In this document: in pieces, positions 36,663 to 48,800 of the stretch
How the letters are laid out: each line of letters starts with the position of its first letter
How positions within the stretch are numbered: position 1 is the first letter of the stretch
Origin: Bugula neritina
Lineage: Eukaryota > Bryozoa > Gymnolaemata > Cheilostomatida > Bugulidae
Direction of reading: 5' to 3'
DNA: 64,000 nt
Assembly (NCBI GenBank): GCA_964035545.1
Contig: OZ037768.1
Span: 21,587,819 to 21,651,818 of the forward strand
Translations under genes and position numbers: made by a program
Notes under the pieces: generated by a model
What the model saw: only the letters and a program-made list of their open reading frames with translations
What the model was told of the DNA's origin: nothing
Databases searched by the model: none

Positions 36663-36715
36663 CTAACTGAAGGCAGTATGAGGAGATAACTCTAATAGCA
36701 ACTTGTAGAAGGAAT
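36663..36715 (-). other. Putative 5' UTR exon of the minus-strand gene
   Basis: On the minus strand, ctgccttcagttag is followed by a consensus donor (gtgagtacc) at 36662. A good acceptor (acaatctgtag) sits about 20 nt upstream of the ATG, at about 36379. This would make a non-coding first exon. Its 5' limit is not visible. Confidence 0.4.
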
Positions 36716-37960
36716 ACAGTAAATATATAATAACAAAATATATAGTAATAAGATAATAATATTCAGCACATAGGATTAGCATAAAATATGATATCTAGCT
36801 TTGACAGTAAAACAAGATAAAGTGAGAAATCGTGAGACTTCACAACAATCAATGATTATTAAGTTGTGTATTGTTGGCTTAATGATACATTCCTGATATC
36901 TTTTTATTAATTATATAGCTTGCTAGTAGAAAGGAATTTACTAAAACTGATTGTTTATGAGAATATTTCAATTTTTAGTTGAAAATGTTATTATATAATT
37001 ATTTAATGATAGATTATAAAAAAACATAACATATATGTGAATAATTATTATACAGATTTTGGTTATATACTATAATAGCTTATAGTATGCTTTTATTAGC
37101 AAAGTATGTTATGGTTATAAAGGTGCAGAGTTGCTGTTTCTTTGATTAACCTTAGTTTTAACACAAGTATTGCTATTTCAGGTTATCTGGCTGAGTGCAT
37201 GTGTAGTGTTGAGTTTATCCACTGGTGTAATTGTTTAGTGCGCCTGCTTGCAAGCCGGAGGTCTGTTGTTCGAATCCCAGTTGAGGAAACAGTTTTACAG
37301 ATGCAGATTTTCAAAAATATAATTTTTAAAAAATAACTTTGTTTGAAGACTTTTTCTTAAGCCAAGTATACATGGCTTTGCCACAGATTCTTTCTTATAT
37401 ATATCTGAATTATTGTCTCCTTATAGTTACTCTACTGCATGGAAACACATTGAATAGATATCCTTACGTATTATAAGTATTATGAAGATAAACAGTTTAT
37501 GCAGAAAGCATGCAGGCATTTAAAAAACAGCAATAACACCCATTATCAATTGATAATTTTATATTCATATTTATATTATTTATTTTTCATGGAATAATTT
37601 ACGTAAAACAAATACATATATTATTAAGACTATAGGTAGTCAATTATATATCAGTTTACACACTGACACAGTTTTACCAAATATTCCAACAATAAATGGT
37701 GTCTCTGTGAACTCTGTAAAAATAACTATGAAAAAATTCAGCTGCAGCTATACATACTTCAAAGTGAGTTATAAATAAAAAAAATTAATATTTTAGGAAG
37801 CACCAGTCAAAATCTAAAAAATATCTTCATACTATGATAATTATGTATCAACATGGGCAATATAACTGAATTTAACACTTAGAAGTTTAAATTAAAATCA
37901 TGTTGATAAATCAACATAGTATTTTATTACTCCGTTAACATGTAATCAATAAGTCATGCA
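36716..37960. other. Intergenic DNA with a tRNA-like repeat
   Basis: No coding exon is seen. The segment 36770-36900 is homologous to 40960-41100 (shared ataaaatatgatatct and caatcaatgattat). A tRNA-like family B repeat lies at 37195-37300. Confidence 0.55.
37195..37300 (+). repeat. tRNA-like repeat (family B), plus strand
   Basis: Contains ctggtgtaattgtttagt, gcttgcaagccggaggtc and gttcgaatcccag, the same arrangement as the copies at 8596 (minus strand) and 54264. Confidence 0.6.
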
Positions 37961-37967
37961 GAAAACA

Positions 37968-38442
37968 ACTCAGTTAAAAGAGAAAAACCCAAGAACTGGT
38001 CCAAAGAAGGTTCAAATTGTCCAAACTAAGACAAGCAAGATGCGTGCCTGTAGAAATTTAAGTAACACAAAGACTCCGATAAACCAGATAAATCAAGCAT
38101 AAAAAATGCTAGAAACAAAAGGAAGCACCGAACTAAAAACAACACACTCCTATGATTTTGAAACCAAACGCACCAATGCACAGAAATAATATGCTAAAGA
38201 CATCAGCCCCACAGTCAATTGTATTACCAAGCAAAACTCTGTTTCCCCAAGAAAGCTGTTCACCCAAATATTTGTTGGACCAAGTCAGAGAATTAAAAGA
38301 ACTTGCCAGTAATTTACACCAACGTTGTCAAATACTTGAAGAGCAGCTAGAAAACTGCCCTAATCTTGAAGAGATGAAAAGAAATTTCCCACAGCAATGG
38401 CTATGTCAATATTGGTACTATGTTATAGTGGTTGAAATATGA
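37968..38442 (+). pseudogene. Broken, inverted copy of the last exon of the minus-strand gene
   Basis: The plus strand encodes, in shifted frames, sequence close to the C-terminus of the 712-residue protein: VQTKTSKMRACRNL, TPINQINQA then a stop, and later LPSKTLFPQESC and LLDQVRELKELASNL, QRCQILEEQLEN. The parent versions are nearly identical. There is an in-frame TAA and at least one frameshift between the two halves, and the parent stop codon is replaced so the frame runs on to 38442. The copy is on the opposite strand to the parent, so it was moved by inversion or retroposition. No poly(A) tail is obvious. Confidence 0.8.
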
Positions 38443-40100
38443 TTTACTTGAACCAGCACATATACACTATACAAACTATATAGATTTGGTTTGGCAGGTG
38501 CAAATGCATTCTGACTTTAATTTTAGTTGACTTGAGACACCTTGCATAAAAAAACACCATAGACGCAAAACAATTATAAAACTTAGAAGAATTTTTATTA
38601 GAATCAAACGTATCTCTTCATTCTTTAGTTACTGTACTTGCAACTTTTTAGTAAAGTTATAAGAGGTACGTATTTCTATATTGCATTTGTGTGATTTCAT
38701 GTCAAATTCATGCAATGTTTCATATATGTTCTGTAAAAACATGACTGGGTATGTTTGACTAAAAAAAGGAAACTGATAGATATCTGACCATACGTTCTCC
38801 AAACTCACCAAATGTCTACCTTGGTAACAAAAAGTCAAGCACATCATATGTACCTCAAAGAATAAGATAACATCACAGACATGTGATGGAAACAATACTT
38901 TTCAAAAAAAATTTCTAAATAAAAAATTAGCATCTTTTGGGTTTTTTCTTACTGACCAACCTAGAAGAACTCAATTATTTTGCTAAGCATTATATAACAA
39001 CAAAGCAAACACTTAGGCCATATATCACTCAAAAGTATACACCTATAGATTCTTCAACTTTTTACACCTATGCCGAAAAAGTGTGCCTTAAGATGAAATG
39101 TTGTGACTGCGGTGACACAAAACTTTAAATTTCAAGCAAAAACACTGTTAGGAGTCAAAAGAAAGGTTCTAGTGAACCAAATCATCTGAAAGTGTGCAGA
39201 ACCGAACCCCTTAGAATCTGGAAGGAAATGGTTAATCAATTGCAGCAAATAGAAAAAGGTTTACATACTGAATCATAAAGTCACACGCAAAAGACAAACC
39301 AGTTAAGAAAGAGAACCTCATCTAAAAGCACTTTTTAATTAAAAGCTAATAAAATGCATGCTTTAAAAATGAAAGAATCAATAATAAACTACAAGTCAAT
39401 AACATTATTAAATGGGGACCCAAAGACGCCCATCAGTCTTAAGATGAAGAAACAACTAACAATGTCACAGCTAATTTCATTACTAAACAAAGCACTACTC
39501 AGTAGAAACTCTTGTCTATATCTGCATGCTTTAAACTAAATAAATAAAGAACTAAGCTTTAGATAGTTTACTACAACATTTTTGATAAGTTGAGTACATT
39601 TGAGGAGTTTTGTTTTCGTATCATAAGCTACTTTCGGCAATATCAACTGTTTTGAATTTAAGAAGTGTTTGTAGTTGTCCCCACTTCTTCATCTTTCCTC
39701 AGGGTTTACTTTATTCACTGCTTGATTGTCATAATCTAGGTCATAGATATTAACCAATCATGTTCGTAGAAGGTCCATCTTTTCTTCTAAGGAAATGATA
39801 TAAATAATCATTAGAGACAAAATATATCCAAGTAGTTACTGTATATATTGCAATAAAAAACACTGTGACATATACAGAAATGGCACTATAGTACTTTTAT
39901 GCCAATGTACTATAGTACATAATTATTCATTTAATACTTTTTTATCCTCAATTGGTTAACAATTATATATAAAACATGGCAGCAGTTATTATATATAACA
40001 TATATAAACATCAGTTATGTAAAGATGTGTGTATGTACTAATTAATAAAACTGTAGGCCCTAAGATAACTCAATGGGTTGATCTCATTATGTAGATATAT
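38443..40100. other. Intergenic DNA, no supported gene
   Basis: AT-rich. The open frame 38937-39128 ends in KMKCCDCGDTKL, which resembles the tail of the Cys/coiled-coil gene (KFKCTDCGDGKEL) and may be a remnant of a third family member. Nothing else is supported. Confidence 0.45.
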
Positions 40101-40106
40101 AATTAC

Positions 40107-40196
40107 TCTCTCTCACCTTTCTGTACTCAGATTTCTTACTGGTACATCCCCAGCAGATGTTCTATTAAATATTCTACCAAATATGTCTCTCAGTCA
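40107..40196 (-). pseudogene. First-exon copy of the minus-strand gene with ATG lost
   Basis: This segment is almost identical to 36284-36375: it encodes FGRIFNRTSAGDVPVRNLST in the same orientation and keeps the gtgaga donor. The initiator ATG has become ATA. Flanking intron sequence is also shared (attatgtagatatataa; atttgtaaaata-like upstream), so this is a segmental duplication and not a retrocopy. Confidence 0.8.
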
Positions 40197-40409
40197 CCTG
40201 CAGATTGTAAAATAATTGTTATTTCTTTTGTATAGATTAAAAGTGTTTTTCATTTTTATGAATATAAAAGGTTGCCAGATTTTTAAACTTTATGTTTGCT
40301 TAAAATATTATCTATAATGACTGATTTTAGCAGCAATAGCTAGCTTTTTGATGTTGAAAAGCTATTGGGTAAAAAGTCCAGGAATTAAGCATATAAAAAG
40401 TCTTTATAT

Positions 40410-40602
40410 GGATCAAGCAGCACTGGCTTAGTAAATACTAAGTCATGGGTTCGAACCCCAGTAATGATATTAGGAAGAGCATTCAGTCATAGTTGCTCCT
40501 GTGCCACATTCGAATAAATCCTTGGCTTGCTTTAAAACCCCCTACCAGGGGTTATTTCTCAGAAGGGATAATGACTATATAATAAACTTGAGTGAGTTTT
40601 TA
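40410..40602 (+). mobile_element. tRNA-derived SINE (family A), 5'-truncated
   Basis: B-box catgggttcgaaccccag, then attaggaagagcattcag, gttgctcctgtgcc, ggggtta and a tail ending ataataaacttgagtgag. The A-box half is degraded. Confidence 0.85.
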
Positions 40603-42800
40603 TATGAAATAATTTCTATCTTTCTAGCTGTCTAAATAAATTCATAACTTACCAAATCTGTGCTAGAAGAACTCTGATCTATGTAGTTTGACATGCATTT
40701 GCTGCTGCTTATAACTCATGGCTTTTTCTATGATGATGCTTTTGGTGCCTTTTTCATAGCTGCAAATTAGAGCTAAAATAGTAGTGTCATCTCAGAATTT
40801 CTGCAAAATTTCTAGCTAAATAAATCAGTTTTTAGGTAAAAAATCCAAGCAGCCTGTACTATACTATTTCCTGCAGCTGCAACCCATCAACTTATAACAT
40901 TTTAATCCATGTGCATGTAGAAGTGTAATACAGCCAATATACAATAAGGCACAGTAGCTAGAAAATTATCCTAAAATATGATATCTATATAGCTTTGCCA
41001 GTAAAACGAAATGAAATGAGAAATTGTGAGACCAGCTGTAAACAATCAATGATTATCAAATTATAGTGTATTGTTGACTTAATGGTACATTCTTGTAATT
41101 ATTATATTTTCTTAACCAGCCAACAAAGTAATATGATGTTTGATCAATAAAATAACTTCTAATTTACGAAAATGCAAAAATATTTTGTCCTCTCTCTTTG
41201 TGAACAAATTATCAATTCCATAAGAAAATGCACAAACTAGTGAAAGAAGTCTCATGACCTGTTGTAAAATTATTTAATTTATCAAACATTTGTTTTGCAA
41301 AATCTTGTACGTTTAGCTGCATTTTAACTTTTATCAATGCTGATTGAAAAGGATTGAAAAGGATTTGAGTTTTTCTCACTTTTCATAAAATTAATTGCTC
41401 ATCTAATTTTAGATATAATTTTTCAGGCTCATCGGTTTGGAACTAACTAGATGTAATTAAAATATTAGCTTTTTTGGCTGCTTTATGTCATATATGTTAA
41501 TTATAAACAATTTCTAAATTTATTTCAGTAAAATTCTAACTAAGGTAGTAATTCACTTTTCCATTCTGAATAATTCTGTCCAAATGAGCGCTAAAAGTAT
41601 TTGATTTTTCTAATTTAAAACTAATTTGGCAAAAGCAATAATTTGTGAACTTGTAAACTACAATACTTGGTTATAGGTTAAAGAAGTCACCTACTGGCCA
41701 AATTTTGAGTCATATGGATTATATGTATTTATGTGAAATAAACTTGTGATTAACTATATCAATACTTTTAGAGAGCAAAAGGTTTTAAGTGTTGAGCTGT
41801 TTTGATTGTGCTGCTGCTTGTTATGTCGAAAATGGTAAGTCTTAACTTAAGGGGTGTAACGAAATCTGTTAAGTTTTATGAGCTGCACACACAGCCATTC
41901 TTGTTTGTATAACATTTGACCACATAGTGGCCAAATAAACTTGTAAATATTCTTTCCCAGTCAATTCTAACTATATAAGTTGCATTGAGCATTATATTAT
42001 TATTTGCATACTTTTTTGAAAGCAGACACCTGGAATATACAAACAATCGCCATAATTACTTTTTTATTTTATAAAGTAAACTGAAAGTGAATATAAGTTT
42101 GTATTCTTTGTCTAGCTCTCAAACAATGCCGATGTCAAAACAATTATAAAGCAACATGATGCAATAAATAAAATAAAAAAATGATGCCACAGGTCACTCA
42201 ATAATGTTAGTAGCTAATAAAGAGAAAGCAACTCTCTTCCTTTTCATTGAACATTGTTTCGCCAAGATTTGGTTTGGTATTTTATATAATAAATGGAGAT
42301 ACTTTTATAAACTTGATATACGAATGTAAAATGTAGAACTTATTCAATGGCTTTTGAATATTGTAAAATATGCGGCAATAAAATTACTATTCACATTAAA
42401 TGGCATTTTCAGCATAACTAATCATATCTTACTGGAAAGGCATACAACATTTTTTAAAGATTATTAATTTATTCTGCATGGTAAAACAATTAAGTGTATG
42501 TTGCGCTATGCTGTCCATATCCCATTTTGAATAGCAGCAGAATAAAAACCAATTTTCTATTCTTTGAGTTTACTGAATGGGTACAATACCTAGATGCAGT
42601 GAAACAATGAACCTTTATTGATTAAGTCATATATTTGTACATTGTTATTGTTTAAAGTCTAATAAGACTATTTATAAAGTATTTGCTACTTGCTGTTATT
42701 TTCATTAACCTGGTGAATGGCTTACATAAAAAGACTAACAAGGAGATAGTTGCCCTGTTTTTGCTCTGTCAGCTTAGAAGGACTCATATAAAATAACAAG
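40603..42800. other. Intergenic DNA upstream of the first Cys/coiled-coil gene
   Basis: No coding exon is seen. 40960-41100 matches 36770-36900, extending the segmental duplication of the minus-strand gene's 5' region. A possible duplicated 5' UTR exon with a gtaagt donor on the minus strand lies near 40650. Confidence 0.5.
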
Positions 42801-45800
42801 ATGGGTAGCGTTTCATCCTTTTCAGCATGTAAACCAATATATGTGGACTGTGAGAAATGTGGCTTCTATTATGATGTTTATATGTTGAGGCTGCTAATTA
42901 GGGAAAATGACTGCAAATGTTGTATTTGTGGGGTATGTATATACATTTATTATCATCATTACTTTATGCATAATGCAATAGTTTTATGATTCACCAAAAG
43001 CTATCTGTAACCATGCGCCATGATGTTTGTTGTATAGTAAAGTAGATTTAAAGATAATAGACAGCTGCATCTTTTATTTAGACAGTTGCAATCATGCAAA
43101 AATAATTGAAGTTTAAGTTTCTTAAAGTCTCCAACAATTACTAAAATCTCCAATTTAGTCTCTACTGAGACTCAAACAACTGACCTTTATTGAGCCAGTA
43201 CTCTAACTACTAGACCACTGCTGTTTGCTTTACAGATTATTATAAATTTAAAATCAATTTTACATTGTGATTATAAATATACAAAAAATTAAGGTAATGG
43301 TCTTAATTTATACTTTTATACTATATGAATTTATCATATATTTTTATTAAAATTATTACCTATAAAGGTTGTAATGCTGAAAATTTTAGTTTGCTTTTGG
43401 CGATGACTTGAAAGAAGAAGCATATGAGAAAAGATTGGATGCGAGTAAGAAAAAGCTAGATAAAGAGCTTGGTATATGGTGCAAAAAGATTTATGAAGTA
43501 AATATAATTTAGAATTCTGTGAAATATATCTGATATGAAGTCACTGACGTATAGTTTAGTGTCCAAAGCATACAATGAGGTTATATTTTATTGTTTAAGG
43601 TATCTAAATTGTAATGAATTCATGTTATTCATATGTTAATATATGAATAGTTTTTATAAAAACCCGCAATTTTTGTATTGAATGTAGTTTTTCCAACATG
43701 GTATACTTTGTATATTATATCAGTAATTCACAGTAGGCTACAGAGGTTTTGCTAATCAACAATTTAAGACAAAACTTATACGTATACATATGCATATACC
43801 TATATTTATACTTCTCACACTGAAATCTATATAAAAATATACATATACTTATATACAAGTTTACACTTATACTTATACCTCACATGCACATTAATTACAT
43901 TTTAAACACAGGTATTCGATTTTTGTAAAGGTTCCTGCAGGTATTGATGACGATTTTAAACATGCGGAGTCACTGGAAGAGAAAAGGTGGGAGATTGCTC
44001 AGTTGAGAGCTGCCCTAAACCTAATCAAGGTACACATGCTCTGATAGCCTCTGCACCAGTTTCAGTAAAAACTGTAAACATTACTTTTAGCTTTTGTTTG
44101 TATGCTCTACTCACACTGCCAAAAGTAATGTAAGACTGCAGCATGTTGAGAGAAAATTTTTGTGCCCAGTGGTAAATCATTTTCATAAGTTGCTGCTGCA
44201 CTTTGATGGACTGGTAGAGCTCTATACTTGCTCTATGGAACAATATAATAATATGACTTGGTTGAAGCCTATTAGCAGTAAATGATATTTTGATAATTAT
44301 AAGAATAAACATGGCTAAATTATGTTCATAAACTCAGTTTCTTGCTATTGCAAGTATGACACTCGAATCGTACCAACTGTGAGCTGTTATAGCTACACAT
44401 AGACTGTTTACAGTGGAAATAGCAAGGAAAGGGATATATGTAATGTGAAATGAGATTTTACATATAAGTGTAGTGTAAACTGGCATTAGAGAAAGGTATA
44501 ATCTGCATAACTGGTATAACATTATTAACATTACGCTATCATTATACTTAGTCTAGAAGTAACCTCCCAAAAAGTGCTCAAAAAATTGGCTTATTACACT
44601 TTACTAGGTGGCCACTCAAAAAAAGTTGTTTCTAGATCAAAATTTTGTGCTGATTCTGAATCTACAAACTCTAGAATTCTATCTCTACCCAAACTCAAGA
44701 TATTGCAAAAAACAAATCGGCATTTGTGAATTGTGCAAAATAGTATCCAATTTTATCAAGCTATCTTGAAGAAAAAATATTTGCTGAAATACCAAAAATA
44801 ATTGCTTCTTACTTAGAATTCTATGCTGATATTGAATTTAAAGACTGCAAGACGCTATCTCAAATTAAAACCAAGTTGTTTATATAAACATGTGTTTGTT
44901 ATGAATCTACATATATTGCATGAGGCATAAGCATGCAGAATAATCATGTATGACCAAGCTATTTATACAAAAATAAAAACAAAGTCATGCTGATGTGTGA
45001 AAAAACTATATTTATAAAATTATAGTACAAAGTAAATGTTGAAATGAATAAATATTGAAATCTTTTGTGCTCAGCCCAAGTGAACCATTTGCTATATAGT
45101 CTGTGGGTAGCCGTTAAACGTCTGCAAAAATCAACAAGATTTTGTAAAATTATTTAGAAGAACAGAAGCATGAGAGATTATCAAAATCAAATTGGTTGCA
45201 GCAAAATATATAACAAATGTCTAAAAATAGTGCTTTATTATGAAAAAGTATTCTCGTCACCATTGTCACTGTCGTCAGTATCATCAGCTTCTTCCCCAAT
45301 ATAGCCCTTCTTTTCAGACAATCCTTACATTGACAAACATCAGTGTATGCACTGCATTTGAGATTTCTGACATCCACATCTTGATATGTTCAGCTGGTCT
45401 TACAGGAGCAGTTTAAACTTTGCAATATACATGTTCAGGTACGGAAGCTTGAATCATCCACTTTATATTTATGTTGCCATGATTCTCAACAATCTTTTCA
45501 TAATGTTCTGGGGGTAGTGCATCAATATAGGCTGTTGTCACTTTTCTCCAAATGGCTGCCTGATAATTTGCTCTTTTTACATGCAAATTTAATTCATCTT
45601 TTGTTGGAGGCAAACTCTATTAAGTTATTTTAGACGGTGAACGAAATACAGTGTATCAGACATTATCTATATATGGATTTCCTGCTCCATAAAGCTTATA
45701 GACAAATTGTTCTACTTCAGCCGCTGTAATGGCTTACAGCTTAAAATACTTCCCATGCAAGGTGTTCAAAGTTTCCCATACATTATGGAAATTTTCTCAA

Positions 45801-48800
45801 AAAAGAGTAGGCTGTCCATAAAAAGCACTATAGTCGAATAAAAACCTGTTAAAGCATGAACTCTACCAAGTGCTGCACACAACTGCGGTTTGGATTTATT
45901 TGCTGCAATGTTGACATCCAAATATCTAATATGATTATGGTTTCCTCCCAGCGAGACGCGCTTTTTATTTTGTTACCATATATATTAATATTACCTATAT
46001 AACTGATGAATTGATTGCTAATATGCTAATAGCTATATGTAGCTAATACATATATACTAATACTAATACTAATATAGTAATACATTAATAATAGACACTA
46101 TCTTTAATGGATACTTATTAGCAAAATATATTTTTAAACAACAGACAAGATGAATAAAATAATATACAAAATTAATAAGTTAATGCAAATCAAAGGAACT
46201 TATTTACGTGCTAAATAACAAGCAATTGATCCAAGTTTATTTAAATATACATATATTTCAATAATATTAAAATAGGTTGCACATGAAAATACATTTTACC
46301 AAAATAAATAACTAGCGTCTAAGTAGGAAATTTAGTCTAGCCTCTATCTGGCATGACACCATGATTACCACACCAGTGAAAAAAATAATTGGTAAGAAGG
46401 TAATGTTTTGCAAATAGCGAGACTTAGGATGAAAGATTGAGATTTGATTATTACACGTGAGATTATGATGTTCATAAGATATTTTGCATGTAACAAAGTT
46501 TGTGTATCTGCTTCCTCATGATCTAATTGTAAGCATTTGAGTTGTGCTTTCTTAGGAATTTCACTATGTTTGGTAAAATTGTAGCGAACGCAATTTTTTT
46601 TGGTATGCATCAACTATAATAACAATATTGTTCTCTAAAATATTTTTACTCCATGTTTCACACAAAAATGCACCAGTCTCAAACTCAGCTTATTTTATTT
46701 GCTGATAAGAAATTATTATTTTTGCAACAAATGGCACACATGAAAAAAGTACATGCCTATGATCTTTGAATGAGGCAGCCCAAGATCATTTTTCTAATGG
46801 GTGGTCTAAATATAACCATATATATTAAACATTATAGGAAAGCTTTAGGGTATTTCTTCTGTAACTATAACTGAGATAAATTGGCTCTATAGTCATTATA
46901 TCAAGATAGTATAAAAATATGCATTTTAACCAATAGCATTGTTTTAAAAACCAAATTGCTTATGTATATATATATAGTTCAGCCTAAATTTATTAGCAAA
47001 GTTCAATTGTTCACGTACATTTAAAATATTATCTTCCGGAGTCCAGATCAACCAGCTCATGCTTCTCATTACTTTTTTGTAAAAGTAGTTATTATATAAT
47101 AAAAATGGTGAAGAAAATCATTATCAGACACAGCCTTACTTATAATTCGCCTTTTTTATAGCTGATCAATAATAATGTTTGCCTTATAACTGATAAACCC
47201 ATTCCTTTGCTTGTTTTCGTCCAAATAATCCACTTTTTTCAGATTTTTTCACAAGAAAATCACTAGAAATAAACTCAGAGAAGTGAAAAACACATCTATG
47301 ATTATCTGCAAAAGTTTTTGCTTGTATATACAATAAACTAGCTTCAATAATTTCAAGATAATATTTAATGGATTTGGACAAAGTTGTGGGGAAACAACTC
47401 CTGTAACATTTAAAAGAGTTTTTGTGACTAACCGGGTGAACAGAAAAATTTAGAGTTTTTATAAAAGAAAAGTGAAAAAAGTATCTATAATTATTAGCAA
47501 ATTTATTTTGCTTATATAAAATAAATTAGCTTGAATAATTCCAAAATATTTAGCCGATTCACAAAAACGTTAAGAGAAAACAACTCCTAATTGATTTTAA
47601 AAGTTTGAAGCGCTTTTGTGGCTAACTGGGTGCACAGAACTGTCTAGAGTTTTCACAGATTAATTAGGACCCTTCAAACTCTCCATTTCTAAAAAAATTG
47701 CGTGGCCACCCCTCGAAGTGTAATGAGTGAAAGATAATTGGAGGTTACTTCTAGACTAACTACCTAATTGAAACTTTGGCTTGTTATACTTGCCATAGTA
47801 TCAAAACTATGCAAGAAATTAATCTGAGAATTTCCTTCACTATTTTCCAAACTTGATGACTAAAAAATGATTTGAGTATTTTTAACCTCTTCATGTAACA
47901 TAAAAAAGCAGATTCGTTTTACTTGTCAATTCAAAACTATGCTAAGCTGTTATGCAGTTTTTATTACTAAAAGTTCAATTTACCAGAAAAGAGACTCAGT
48001 GACTTTGAAATTTGGTGAAGCCGTTGGAAGGATCACCTCCAGTCAGCTAAAATTAGAGAAACTAAAAGATGAAGCATTGGCAATTCAAAGAAGTGAATTT
48101 AAAAGTGGGGTGAGTGTTTTAATAGTGTATTTTAACACTGTTATGATTAGGATGTGTTCTAAACCAACAATGGCCAGATCTTAATCCTGTTCTGTGGTGC
48201 AGTGACTCTCCCATATAGTGTGATGGTTTGCACGATAGCTTGCAAGCCAAAGCTCTGAGGTTTGATTCCTGGTGGGAGCAAAAGTTTTGACAAGCTATTT
48301 AAACCCTGAGTGTTGGGTGCTATTACTCTTAGAAAGTCGAGAGACTGATTGAGAAGTAGAGGGCCAGTGAATTTTTGAAGAACCTAGTTGTCCATATAGT
48401 GTAGCCTAATGATAGCACACTAGTTTACAAGTTAGAAGTCTGAGGTTCAATTTCCAGTGAAGGCAAAAGTTTTTTAAATTTTCTTGTGACAAACCTAAAA
48501 TAATTGAAGAAAGAAAGACTGTCTCTCTGGTGGCTGGTCTATATTCCGAAGGCCCATTAGTCCGAAAGCCCATGGCTTCGAATGTGGTTGTTTAATAAGT
48601 TAACGTCGCATTATTTTCATTGCCCAGGCTAATATATATTGTATTGTAATTGGTCAAACAAGTAATGTAATGTTTTTACTTAATTAATTTTTGGCTAGTA
48701 CTTTATTTTTATTCCCAAGCTCTTCATTTTTTTACATTACCGCCCAAAAAAAAAACAAGTATCTTGGCGGTAAGTGTCTTACATAAATTCCAAATTGCAG

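Noticed and set aside
46365-46613. Independent host gene with a HEEADT motif
   Set aside because: It lies inside the terminal inverted repeats, is broken by stops, and belongs to the decayed transposon.
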